Below, piece after piece: positions 44,641 to 53,091 of a stretch of DNA of 64,000 nt. This stretch comes from Flavobacterium succinicans. Lineage in GTDB: Bacteria > Bacteroidota > Bacteroidia > Flavobacteriales > Flavobacteriaceae. Positions within the stretch are counted from its first letter, which is position 1; each line of letters starts with the position of its first letter. The position numbers and the translations under genes were made by a program. The notes under the pieces were generated by a model. It saw only the letters and a list, made by a program, of their open reading frames with translations, made no database searches and was not told where the DNA came from. The stretch covers positions 248,001-312,000 of the forward strand of contig NZ_JMTM01000035.1 of the NCBI RefSeq assembly GCF_001662485.1, written 5' to 3'.

Positions 44641-44668
44641 CCTACGAGGTCAAAAAAAGACCTTGCTC
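44641..44668. repeat. Palindromic repeat upstream of the esterase (second, degenerate)
   Basis: CCTACGAGGTC, seven A and GACCTTGCTC form an imperfect hairpin with the same CCTNCNAGG theme as the element 20 bp upstream. Confidence 0.5.
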
Positions 44669-44698
44669 AGAATTGAGAAAAACACTAAACACAAACAA

Positions 44699-45613
44699 AT
44701 GAAATTCAACCTAATTTTACTATTTTCTATCCTTTTTATCCAACACTCGTTGGCACAAGTAAAAGTAAGTTCGGGCAAAGTACAGCGTTTTGAAAATTTC
44801 AAATCAAAACTGATTGATACCCGAAATATTGATGTTTGGTTGCCTAACGGTTATTCTGAGAAAGAAAAATATGCCGTTTTGTATATGCATGACGGGCAAG
44901 CTTTATACGATGCCCAAAGTACTTGGAACAAACAAGCATGGGAAATAGATGAAGTGGCTGGAAAATTAATTGCCGAGGGAAAAACACAAAAATTTATTGT
45001 CGTAGGTATTTGGAACAACGGGCCAAAACGCCACCCCGAATATTTTCCTCAAAAGCCTTTTGAAAGTTTGACACAAATTCAAAGAGACACAGTCACCGCT
45101 CAATTACAAAAAGCAGGTAGAACCAAGGACATTTTTAAACCGTATTCTGATTTGTACCTTCAGTTTTTGGTTACCGAATTAAAGCCATTTATTGATAAAA
45201 ATTTCTCGACGAAGCCTAATCAAAAGAACACATTTATAGCGGGTTCCAGCATGGGAGGACTCATTTCGATGTATGCGATTTGTGAATATCCAAAAATTTT
45301 TGGTGGTGCCGCTTGTTTATCTACACATTGGCCAGGTACTTTTTCTTTAGAAAATAATCCCATTCCAAATGCCTTTGTAGAGTACCTCAAAAAGAAACTT
45401 CCCAATCCCAAAAACCATAAAATCTATTTTGATTATGGCGACCAAACCTTGGATGCCATGTACAAGCCTTTACAAGAAAAAGTAGATGTTGTGATGAAAG
45501 CCAAAGGTTTTACCAACAAAAACTGGGAAACCAAATTCTTCCCCGGAGAAAACCATTCGGAAGTAGCTTGGGCGAAGCGATTGGATATACCTTTACTGTT
45601 TTTATTAAATTAG
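44699..45613 (+). CDS. Secreted esterase (PF00756-type alpha/beta hydrolase)
   Basis: A 304-residue protein from ATG 44699 with signal peptide (LLFSILFIQHSLAQ). An in-frame extension back to 44522 runs through repeat DNA and lacks a signal, so it is rejected. Motifs: VWLPNGYSEKEKYAVLYMHDGQALYD, FIVVGIWNN, nucleophile elbow FIAGSSMGGLISMYA (second Ser), YFDYGDQTLD, and PGENHSEVAWAKR carrying the His. The family includes enterochelin-like and carbohydrate esterases. Proximity to the amylase suggests a carbohydrate role, but the ester substrate is unknown. Confidence 0.85.
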   Translation: MKFNLILLFSILFIQHSLAQVKVSSGKVQRFENFKSKLIDTRNIDVWLPNGYSEKEKYAVLYMHDGQALYDAQSTWNKQAWEIDEVAGKLIAEGKTQKFIVVGIWNNGPKRHPEYFPQKPFESLTQIQRDTVTAQLQKAGRTKDIFKPYSDLYLQFLVTELKPFIDKNFSTKPNQKNTFIAGSSMGGLISMYAICEYPKIFGGAACLSTHWPGTFSLENNPIPNAFVEYLKKKLPNPKNHKIYFDYGDQTLDAMYKPLQEKVDVVMKAKGFTNKNWETKFFPGENHSEVAWAKRLDIPLLFLLN

Positions 45614-45643
45614 TGAATTTTACTTCTAATTTTCAAATAATAA

Positions 45644-45680
45644 AAATCCCAAACTCCATATATTTTGGAATTTGGGATTT
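45644..45680. terminator. Convergent bidirectional terminator
   Basis: AAATCCCAAA (45644-45653) and TTTGGGATTT (45671-45680) form a perfect 10-bp outer stem with an inner TCCA/TGGA pairing. It lies between the convergent esterase and typA. Confidence 0.8.
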
Positions 45681-45704
45681 ACTATTTTTGAGATTTAGAA
45701 AAAT

Positions 45705-47501
45705 TTAGACTTTAAATCTTTTTCTATCTGTTTCAGTTAAATAGATTTTTCTCAAACGAATCGATTTTGGTGTACACTCTACATATTCATCTTTTTGAAT
45801 GTACTCTAAAGCTTCTTCCAATGAAAAGATAATTGGAGGAATAATTCTAGCTTTTTCATCATTTCCTGAAGAACGTACATTAGATTGTTTTTTCTCTTTC
45901 GTTACGTTTACACACATATCATCTCCACGAGAGTTTTCTCCAATAACTTGTCCTTCGTAGATTTCAGCATTTGGCTCAACGAAAAATTTACCACGATCTT
46001 GCAATTTATCGATAGAATAAGGAATAGCTTTTCCTTTTTCCATAGAGATCAAAGACCCTTTGTTACGTCCAGCAATTTCACCTTTGTAAGGCTCATAACC
46101 GATAAAACGGTGTGCCATAATAGCCTCACCAGCAGTAGCAGTAAGCAATTGATTACGCAATCCAATAATTCCACGAGATGGAATATTAAATTTAATAATC
46201 ATACGCTCTCCTTTTGTTTCCATAGAAAGCATTTCACCTTTACGCAAAGTAACAAATTCAACAGCTCTTCCAGAAAGATTTTCTGGTAAGTCGATAGTTA
46301 ACTCTTCAATTGGTTCACATTTTTTACCATCAATTTCTTTGATAATTACTTGTGGTTGACCAATTTGCAATTCGTAACCTTCTCTTCTCATGGTTTCAAT
46401 AAGAACAGATAAGTGCAATACACCACGACCAAAAACCATAAACTTATCAGCTGAATCAGTTTCACCCAATTTCATTGCTAAGTTTTTCTCTAATTCTTTG
46501 GTTAAACGCTCTCTAATATGACGAGAAGTTACAAATTTACCTTCTTTACCAAAGAATGGTGAGTCGTTAATGGTAAACAACATACTCATTGTAGGTTCAT
46601 CAATTGCAATAGAAGCTAATCCTTCAGGATTTTCAAAATCAGAGATAGTATCACCAATTTCAAAACCTTCAACACCAACAATTGCACAAATATCTCCAGC
46701 AATTACTTGTTCTACTTTTTTACGTCCAAGACCTTCAAAAGTATGTAATTCTTTAATTTTAGATTTAGATATAGAACCATCTCTTTTTACTAAAGAAATT
46801 GGCATCCCTTCTTTCAAAACACCTCTTTCCAAACGACCAATAGCGATACGTCCTGTAAAAGCAGAAAAATCAAGAGAAGTAATCAACATTTGTGGCGTTC
46901 CTTCAGACACTTTTGGTGCAGGAACATTCTCAATTACCATATCCAACAAAGGCTCGATGTTTTCTGTTTGATTTTTCCAATCATCAGACATCCAGTTGTT
47001 TTTTGCAGAACCGTATACTGTTGGAAAATCCAATTGCCATTCTTGTGCACCCAATTCAAACATCAAGTCAAAAACTTTTTCGTGAACTTCTTCTGGTGTA
47101 CAGTTTTCTTTATCAACTTTATTGATAACTACACATGGTTTTAATCCCAAATCGATTGCTTTTTGCAAAACGAAACGAGTTTGAGGCATTGGTCCCTCAA
47201 AAGCATCTACTAGTAAACAAACACCGTCTGCCATGTTCAATACACGTTCTACTTCTCCACCAAAATCAGCGTGACCAGGAGTATCAATAATATTAATTTT
47301 AGTTCCTTTATACTGTACCGATACGTTTTTTGATGTAATAGTAATCCCTCTTTCACGCTCTAAGTCGTTATTATCTAGAATTAAATCACCTGTGTTTTCG
47401 TTGTCACGAAATAATTGACAGTGATACATAATTTTATCAACCAAAGTGGTTTTACCGTGATCGACGTGGGCAATAATTGCAATGTTTCTAATAGATTCCA
47501 T
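45705..47501 (-). CDS. typA: Translational GTPase TypA/BipA
   Basis: A 598-residue ribosome-associated GTPase. The start at 47501 (MESIRNIAIIAHVDHGKTTL) puts the G1 loop AHVDHGKT in its normal place; ten further in-frame codons upstream are discarded. G motifs follow: RERGITI (G2), DTPGHADFGGE (G3), NKVDKEN (G4), and the GSAKNNW region (G5), then beta-barrel domain 2, domain III and the TypA C-terminal domain (RGIIGLRNQLLTATAGEAI). It aids ribosome assembly and stress growth in the cytosol. Divergent to the histidine kinase gene (171-bp spacer). Confidence 0.96.
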   Translation of the reverse strand: MESIRNIAIIAHVDHGKTTLVDKIMYHCQLFRDNENTGDLILDNNDLERERGITITSKNVSVQYKGTKINIIDTPGHADFGGEVERVLNMADGVCLLVDAFEGPMPQTRFVLQKAIDLGLKPCVVINKVDKENCTPEEVHEKVFDLMFELGAQEWQLDFPTVYGSAKNNWMSDDWKNQTENIEPLLDMVIENVPAPKVSEGTPQMLITSLDFSAFTGRIAIGRLERGVLKEGMPISLVKRDGSISKSKIKELHTFEGLGRKKVEQVIAGDICAIVGVEGFEIGDTISDFENPEGLASIAIDEPTMSMLFTINDSPFFGKEGKFVTSRHIRERLTKELEKNLAMKLGETDSADKFMVFGRGVLHLSVLIETMRREGYELQIGQPQVIIKEIDGKKCEPIEELTIDLPENLSGRAVEFVTLRKGEMLSMETKGERMIIKFNIPSRGIIGLRNQLLTATAGEAIMAHRFIGYEPYKGEIAGRNKGSLISMEKGKAIPYSIDKLQDRGKFFVEPNAEIYEGQVIGENSRGDDMCVNVTKEKKQSNVRSSGNDEKARIIPPIIFSLEEALEYIQKDEYVECTPKSIRLRKIYLTETDRKRFKV

Positions 47502-47660
47502 CTGTGATTTTTTGTGGGTGCAAATGTACACTTTATTTTCATATAAAAAACATTCCTAGACCGTTTACTAAAACAATGAATAGCAAGTAGTTCAATATTC
47601 ATGATTTTTATAAAATTAAGTTTTGCAACAAAAATTTAAAATTCTAACAAATAAATTATT

Positions 47661-47668
47661 TATATTTG
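47661..47668 (+). promoter_or_regulatory. -7-type box just before the histidine kinase gene
   Basis: TATATTTG matches TAnnTTTG, four bases before ATG 47673, with no TTG at the expected spacing. It implies a leaderless mRNA if real. Confidence 0.3.
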
Positions 47669-47672
47669 AGTA

Positions 47673-49373
47673 ATGAAAAGTAAAACCAACCAAATAATTA
47701 GTATTTTCATTCTTTTCTCCATATTTATGGCTATTGTTTGGTATAAATTTTCAAACAAAATCCATTTTGAAAACCCTCTCTTCAACAATTTAATCAAAGA
47801 CATAATTTTTATCTTATTTGTAGGATTATTATTTAGATACATTTTATCCAAAAACGACAATCGCAACATTAGAATTTTAGATAAAATAAGAACAAATACA
47901 AATGAAATAAAAGAATCAAATGAAAAGTACGACATTGTCTCGAAGGCTACTAGTGATACTATTTGGGATTGGAAAATACAAGAAGACTCAATCACTTGGA
48001 ACAAAGGAATAGCATCTATTTTTGGGTATACCGAAGATCAAGTAGGCAATACGTCTGCATGGTGGTTTGACAAAATTCACCCCGAAGACAGCATAAAAAT
48101 GTCTGTAAAATTATATTCTTTCATTGAACAAAAGTCTGAAAAATGGCAAGACCAATATCGCTTTAGATGCTCCGACAATACTTATAAATATGTACTTGAC
48201 CGAGGTTTTCTTTTAAAAGACAAAGAGGGTAGAGCTTTACGGATGATTGGAGCCATTCAAGACATTACAAAACAAAAACAAGAAGAACAAAACCTGAAAT
48301 TATTAGAAACTGTAGTTACCCAAACAAAAGATGCAGTAGTAATCACCAAATCCGATTCAGAAAGTGCTTTGTTCCCAAATATCATTTATGTAAATGACGC
48401 TTTTCGCCTCATGACAGGACATAAATCAGAAAACATTCTTTTAAAACCTTTCAATCCTTTCAACACTGACAATCTTGATCACAATGAATATGAAAAATTC
48501 TGCTCAGCACTTGCCGAAAAAAGGGAATGTCAAATCGAAACTCTAACTAGAAAAAAAAACAAAGAAGAATATTGGGTTCGTTTTTCAATGATTCCCATTT
48601 ACAATGCAGACAAAGAACTTTCACATTGGATTTCAATTCAGAAAGATGTTACAGCTGAAAGAAAGCAAGAAAAGGAAAAAGAACAGCTCATACGCGAATT
48701 GACGCAAAACAACAAAGACCTAAAACAATTTTCTTACATCACTTCCCATAATTTAAGAGCACCATTATCAAATTTAATAGGCCTCCTGAATTTAATTGAA
48801 GACATAACAATTACTGATAGCGAATTGTTAGAAATAATAAATGGATTCAATAAATCTACCCATCTTTTAAACGAAACCATCAATGATTTGGTCAAAATTA
48901 TTGTAATAAAAGATCAAATTTCTATACAAAAAGAAAATGTTTCTATTTGTGAAGTTTTGGAACATGTTTTTAATCAACTTCAATTTCAAATTGAACAATC
49001 CGAACCCGTATTAAAAGTAAATATTGACCCAATTGAAACCATCTATACTAATAAAGCATATCTTGAAAGTATTTTAATGAACTTGTTAACCAATTCCATT
49101 AAATATAAATCCGAATCTAATAGATTAAAAATTACAATTTCAACGAAAAAAATCAACAATAAAACGGTATTAAAATTCAAAGATAATGGCATTGGAATTG
49201 ATTTAAAACGAAACTCCGACCATGTCTTTGGTTTATATCAAAGATTCCATGATTACCCAGACAGCAAAGGTTTGGGACTCTACTTAGTCAAATCGCAAAT
49301 AGAATCATTAGGCGGAAACATAAGTATAGAAAGTGAAGTAAACAAAGGTACTCAATTCACATTAACCTTTTAA
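47673..49373 (+). CDS. Membrane PAS sensor histidine kinase
   Basis: A 566-residue protein. Two N-terminal membrane helices (IISIFILFSIFMAIVWY and IIFILFVGLLFRYILS) are followed by a PAS domain (IWDWKIQEDSITWNKGIASIFGY .. YRFRCSDNTYKYVLDRG) with a PAC tail, a second PAS (ALFPNIIYVNDAFRLMTG .. EEYWVRFSMIPIY), a coiled linker, and a HisKA H-box with His359 (FSYITSHNLRAPLSNLIGL). The HATPase_c N, G1 and G2 boxes are LTNSIKYKS, DNGIGIDL and GLGLYLVKSQ. It is probably an inner-membrane sensor that phosphorylates the response regulator encoded 12 bp downstream. The stimulus is unknown. Confidence 0.92.
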   Translation: MKSKTNQIISIFILFSIFMAIVWYKFSNKIHFENPLFNNLIKDIIFILFVGLLFRYILSKNDNRNIRILDKIRTNTNEIKESNEKYDIVSKATSDTIWDWKIQEDSITWNKGIASIFGYTEDQVGNTSAWWFDKIHPEDSIKMSVKLYSFIEQKSEKWQDQYRFRCSDNTYKYVLDRGFLLKDKEGRALRMIGAIQDITKQKQEEQNLKLLETVVTQTKDAVVITKSDSESALFPNIIYVNDAFRLMTGHKSENILLKPFNPFNTDNLDHNEYEKFCSALAEKRECQIETLTRKKNKEEYWVRFSMIPIYNADKELSHWISIQKDVTAERKQEKEKEQLIRELTQNNKDLKQFSYITSHNLRAPLSNLIGLLNLIEDITITDSELLEIINGFNKSTHLLNETINDLVKIIVIKDQISIQKENVSICEVLEHVFNQLQFQIEQSEPVLKVNIDPIETIYTNKAYLESILMNLLTNSIKYKSESNRLKITISTKKINNKTVLKFKDNGIGIDLKRNSDHVFGLYQRFHDYPDSKGLGLYLVKSQIESLGGNISIESEVNKGTQFTLTF

Positions 49374-49384
49374 AGAAAAGCAAA

Positions 49385-49792
49385 ATGTACAACACCATTT
49401 TTTGTATTGATGACGACCCAATATCATTGATGATTAGCAAAAAAATCATCTCAAAAACTGCCTTTGCAAAGGAAGTCATTACCGCTTTAAATGGCGAAGA
49501 AGCCCTACGAATGTATGATACCGCTAAAAAAAACACCTCAACAAATCTTAATTCAATACCTGAATTAATCTTTTTAGATCTAAACATGCCTGTTATGGGA
49601 GGATGGAAATTTCTTGAACTTTTCACCAGCGAGCATTACTTAGAGTTCAACAAGGCTAAAGTAATTATACTTTCGTCAACTATTGACCCACAAGACCTAG
49701 CAAAAGCAAAGACGTTTAGTGTGGTTGCTGATTTTCTTCCAAAACCGATCACCGTAGGAATGCTAGATTATTTGAAAGAAAAATTTAAATAA
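49385..49792 (+). CDS. Response regulator receiver domain protein
   Basis: A 135-residue CheY-like domain. The acidic pocket is CIDDDP (9-11), the phospho-acceptor is Asp65 in LIFLDLNMPVMGGW, the switch Ser lies in VIILSST and the conserved Lys in LPKPIT. There is no output domain. It is 12 bp downstream of the hybrid-free histidine kinase and is its likely partner; it probably acts by protein-protein contact or phosphorelay. Confidence 0.93.
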   Translation: MYNTIFCIDDDPISLMISKKIISKTAFAKEVITALNGEEALRMYDTAKKNTSTNLNSIPELIFLDLNMPVMGGWKFLELFTSEHYLEFNKAKVIILSSTIDPQDLAKAKTFSVVADFLPKPITVGMLDYLKEKFK

Positions 49793-49803
49793 CAAAAAGC
49801 ATA

Positions 49804-49832
49804 AAAAAAACTCCTTAAAGGAGTTTTTTTTT
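49804..49832. terminator. Bidirectional terminator between response regulator and rpsT
   Basis: An A-run, ACTCC, TTAAA loop, GGAGT and T-run form a symmetric hairpin that can end both convergent genes. Confidence 0.75.
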
Positions 49833-49858
49833 ATTAGTATGCTATATAAAATATCGTA

Positions 49859-50110
49859 TTACAATTTAGCAACATGTTTAGTTAACTTAGATTTCAAGTT
49901 AGAAGCTTTATTATCATGGATAATATTTTTCTTAGCTAACTTATCAATCATAGAAATAACAGCAGACAATTTAGCTGTAGCATCAGCTTTATCCGTAGCA
50001 ATTCTTAATGCCTTAATAGCATTACGAGTAGTTTTGTGTTGGTATCTATTTAACACTCTTTTCTTTTCGTTACTTCTGATTCTCTTTAGAGCTGACTTAT
50101 GATTTGCCAT
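49859..50110 (-). CDS. rpsT: 30S ribosomal protein S20
   Basis: An 83-residue, Lys/Arg-rich three-helix protein. The sequence MANHKSALKRIRSNEKKRVLN .. TRNAIKALR .. KNIIHDNKASNLKSKLTKHVAKL is typical S20. It binds 16S rRNA early in 30S assembly. It lies downstream of two tRNA-Glu genes on the same strand; possible cotranscription. Confidence 0.97.
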   Translation of the reverse strand: MANHKSALKRIRSNEKKRVLNRYQHKTTRNAIKALRIATDKADATAKLSAVISMIDKLAKKNIIHDNKASNLKSKLTKHVAKL

Positions 50111-50142
50111 TGTATTATTTTTTTATCTTTATTATTTTTCTG

Positions 50143-50214
50143 TAGTCCGTAAGGGAATCGAACCCCTGTTACCAAGATGAAATCTTGGCGTCCTAACCCC
50201 TAGACGAACGGACC
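50143..50214 (-). tRNA. tRNA-Glu (anticodon TTC), copy 1
   Basis: Minus strand GGTCCGTTCGTCTAGGGGTT folds as an acceptor/D arm; the anticodon loop ATTTCAT has TTC; the T arm carries GGGGTTCGATTCCC and the acceptor closes with ACGGACTA. No encoded CCA. Confidence 0.94.
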
Positions 50215-50255
50215 ATTATTCTTCTAAGTTCGGGAATCAATTCAATAAAAATTCG

Positions 50256-50327
50256 TAGTCCGTGGGGGAATCGAACCCCCCTTACCAGGATGAAAACCTG
50301 GCGTCCTAACCGATAGACGAACGGACC
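50256..50327 (-). tRNA. tRNA-Glu (anticodon TTC), copy 2
   Basis: Minus strand GGTCCGTTCGTCTATCGGTT, anticodon loop TTTTCAT with TTC, T arm GGGGGTTCGATTCCCCC, acceptor end ACGGACTA. It differs from copy 1 mainly in the D loop and anticodon and T stems. Confidence 0.94.
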
Positions 50328-50405
50328 CTGCTTCTGTATTGCGGATGCAAAAATACAACTATTTTTGAGAAGCACAATAGCTGATGCAAAAAAAATTAAT
50401 TTTTT

Positions 50406-51884
50406 TTAATATGCCTTTGCAAATAGCACTCTTCCAACCGAAGAATTCCCAGTAAACACGCAGCTTCCCGCCTCCTCTACTCTATCCAAAGGAATACATC
50501 TTATAGTTGCTTTTGTCAACTCTTTTATCTTTTCTTCAGTAGCCGCAGTACCATCCCAATGGGCTGAAACGAACCCTCCTTTTCCTTCCAAAACAGACTT
50601 AAATTCCTCAAAATTATTTACTTCCGTAACATGACTCTCTCTATAAGATAACGCATTATTAAATAAATCCGTTTGAATTTGAGAAAGTAAAGTAGCAATA
50701 TAATTTTCAATTCCATCTGCAGCAATGACCTCTTTAGACAAATTATCTCGTCGAGCTACTTCAAAAGTTCCATTTTCTAAATCTTTTGGACCAACTGCAA
50801 TTCGAACAGGAACACCTTTTAATTCCCACTCTGCAAATTTAAATCCTGGTTTCTGTGTGGTTCTATCATCATACTTAACACTAATATTAAGTTTGCGTAG
50901 CGCAGCTGAAACAATAGCAACAGCAGCAGAAATAGCTTGCAATTGTTCATCTGACTTATATATAGGCACAATCACCACTTGTATGGGTGCTAAATTTGGA
51001 GGCAAAACCAATCCTTTGTCATCAGAATGCGTCATTACTAGCGCACCCATCAATCGAGTCGAAACTCCCCAAGAAGTTCCCCAAACATATTCTTGCTTTC
51101 CTTCGGCATTAGCAAACTTAACATCAAAAGCTTTAGCAAAATTCTGACCTAAGAAATGAGATGTCCCAGCTTGTAATGCCTTTCCATCTTGCATTAAAGC
51201 CTCTATACAATACGTTTCTTCGGCTCCTGCAAATCGTTCTGTTTCAGTTTTCAATCCTTTGATTACTGGAATCGCCATGAAGTTCTGAACAAAATCAGCA
51301 TAAACATTCATCATTTTTTCAGATTCTTCTATAGCTTCTTTTCTTGTAGCATGAGCGGTATGACCTTCTTGCCACAAAAACTCAGCGGTTCTCAAAAACA
51401 AACGTGTTCTCATCTCCCATCTTACTACATTTGCCCACTGATTAATTAATAAAGGTAAATCTCTATAAGACTGAACCCATCCTTTATAGGTTGACCAGAT
51501 AATCGCTTCACTTGTTGGACGCACAATTAGTTCCTCCTCTAATTTAGCATTTGGATCAACCATTAATTTTCCGGGCTTGTCAGGATCGTTTTTTAATCTA
51601 TAATGGGTCACAATAGCACATTCTTTTGCAAACCCTTCAGCATTTTTCTCTTCTGCCTCAAACATGCTTTTGGGCACAAACAATGGGAAATAAGCATTTT
51701 GATGTCCTGTTTCTTTGAACATACGATCCAATTCTGCTTGCATTTTTTCCCAGATAGCATATCCGTACGGTTTAATTACCATACAGCCTCTAACCCCTGA
51801 ATTCTCGGCTAAATCAGCTTTTACAACTAGCTCATTATACCATTTAGAATAATCTTCTTCTCTTGTAGTAAGGTTCTTGCTCAT
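50406..51884 (-). CDS. proS: Prolyl-tRNA synthetase (archaeal/eukaryal type)
   Basis: A 492-residue class II synthetase. Motif 1/2/3 regions are recognisable ([83 protein letters not shown], and [20 protein letters not shown]). The bacterial editing insertion is absent, and a C-terminal domain ends in FAKAY as in eukaryal enzymes, typical of Bacteroidota. It charges tRNA-Pro in the cytosol. The two tRNA-Glu genes and rpsT follow downstream. Confidence 0.96.
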   Translation of the reverse strand: MSKNLTTREEDYSKWYNELVVKADLAENSGVRGCMVIKPYGYAIWEKMQAELDRMFKETGHQNAYFPLFVPKSMFEAEEKNAEGFAKECAIVTHYRLKNDPDKPGKLMVDPNAKLEEELIVRPTSEAIIWSTYKGWVQSYRDLPLLINQWANVVRWEMRTRLFLRTAEFLWQEGHTAHATRKEAIEESEKMMNVYADFVQNFMAIPVIKGLKTETERFAGAEETYCIEALMQDGKALQAGTSHFLGQNFAKAFDVKFANAEGKQEYVWGTSWGVSTRLMGALVMTHSDDKGLVLPPNLAPIQVVIVPIYKSDEQLQAISAAVAIVSAALRKLNISVKYDDRTTQKPGFKFAEWELKGVPVRIAVGPKDLENGTFEVARRDNLSKEVIAADGIENYIATLLSQIQTDLFNNALSYRESHVTEVNNFEEFKSVLEGKGGFVSAHWDGTAATEEKIKELTKATIRCIPLDRVEEAGSCVFTGNSSVGRVLFAKAY

Positions 51885-51947
51885 ATCAAATAGTTTGGCA
51901 CAAATTTTGTTTTATTTTTTTTAACGTATTAGTTAGGCAAAACTAAC

Positions 51948-51955
51948 TATTTTTG
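51948..51955 (+). promoter_or_regulatory. Candidate -7 box of the lipoprotein gene
   Basis: TATTTTTG, 30 bp before ATG 51986, matches TAnnTTTG. The upstream TTG is not found at consensus spacing. Confidence 0.4.
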
Positions 51956-51985
51956 TATTGTTCAACAATAAAAATTCCTATAGAT

Positions 51986-53047
51986 ATGAAAACTACCGTT
52001 TTTCCCTCAAAAAATATTATCCAATTTACCTTTGTTGGACTTCTAAGTTTAGTAATTGTTTCGTGTGGTTCTTATCAAAATAGCTCCTACTACGAATCAG
52101 ATGGTGTATATGGTTCTAATTCCTCTAGAGTAGTTTATAACGAATCACAAAACACTGCAGGTAATCAATATCAAGAATACTTTAATTCGCTACAAAACAC
52201 CAATTCATCGGCAGACATTTTTACTGATGTAGAAAGTTATAACAACTATGTAGACGTTACTGATAGTATTCAAGCTCCAAACACTGGCTATGCTAGTTGG
52301 GGAAGCAATCCACAAAGTACTACCATATATATAAACAACAACGGTTGGAACAATTGGTATGGCCCTGGATGGGGATGGGGAATGAACAACTGGTATGGCG
52401 GATGGGGCTGGAATAACCCTTGGGGATGGAATGCCGGCTGGGGATGGAATACTGGTTGGGGATGGAATATTGGCTGGGGTTATCCTGGCGGTGGCTGGTG
52501 GGGTTACCCTGGAGGACATTGGGATTACCCAAGTTATAGATACAACAATTACGCCTACAACTCTAGTAGAAGAGGCTCAGGTTACTCTAACGGAAACTAT
52601 ATCAATAGAACTTATAACAGCCGAAACAGTCAAAACATTACCAATTTCAACAGAAGAAGTAGTACTGACCTTAGACGAAATTCAAATTATGATTACAGCT
52701 CTAACAATTCTGTAAATAGAAGAAATTCGAATTCCGATTACAGCTCTAGCAATTCTTTCAATAGAAGAAACAATAGTTCTGATTACAGTTCTAACAGTTC
52801 TTTTACCAGAAGAAATAGCAGCTCTAACTCAAACAACTCTTCATACAACCCGATGAGAACAAGTAGAGAAAGCAGTAATTACAACACAAACTCTAATTCC
52901 TCTTCAACATCAAGAAATAATAGTTACACCCCTACTCGTTCTTATTCTCCAAGCTCTTCAAGCGGCAGCATGCGTTCTTCTGGAGGTGGAGGTGGAGGCG
53001 GTGGATCAAGATCTTCTAGCGGAGGCGGAAGAGGCGGAAGAGGATAA
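51986..53047 (+). CDS. Low-complexity aromatic/Gly-rich lipoprotein
   Basis: A 353-residue protein starting at ATG 51986, with a lipobox SCGSYQNSS (..LLSLVIVSCG). Then a Gly/Trp/Asn-rich stretch with repeating GWGWNxGWGWN units (about 105-160), an Asn/Arg/Ser-rich repeat region (SSNSxxRRNxxSDYSS, about 205-290) and a Gly/Ser/Arg-rich tail. I recognise no catalytic domain. Tandem imperfect DNA repeats encode the N/R/S units. The composition suggests an extracellular, sticky, flexible protein. The next gene is a FadL-like outer-membrane protein, 44 bp away. Confidence 0.8.
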   Translation: MKTTVFPSKNIIQFTFVGLLSLVIVSCGSYQNSSYYESDGVYGSNSSRVVYNESQNTAGNQYQEYFNSLQNTNSSADIFTDVESYNNYVDVTDSIQAPNTGYASWGSNPQSTTIYINNNGWNNWYGPGWGWGMNNWYGGWGWNNPWGWNAGWGWNTGWGWNIGWGYPGGGWWGYPGGHWDYPSYRYNNYAYNSSRRGSGYSNGNYINRTYNSRNSQNITNFNRRSSTDLRRNSNYDYSSNNSVNRRNSNSDYSSSNSFNRRNNSSDYSSNSSFTRRNSSSNSNNSSYNPMRTSRESSNYNTNSNSSSTSRNNSYTPTRSYSPSSSSGSMRSSGGGGGGGGSRSSSGGGRGGRG

Positions 53048-53091
53048 AATCTTCTTTTTAACAACTATTCAATCAAAATAACTCAATCAAT

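Noticed and set aside
44522..44698. N-terminal extension of the esterase
   Set aside because: Runs through palindromic repeats and lacks a signal peptide; ATG 44699 gives a proper one.
45885..46289. 134-residue frame antisense to typA
   Set aside because: Phe/Ser-rich shadow of typA, with no recognisable domain.
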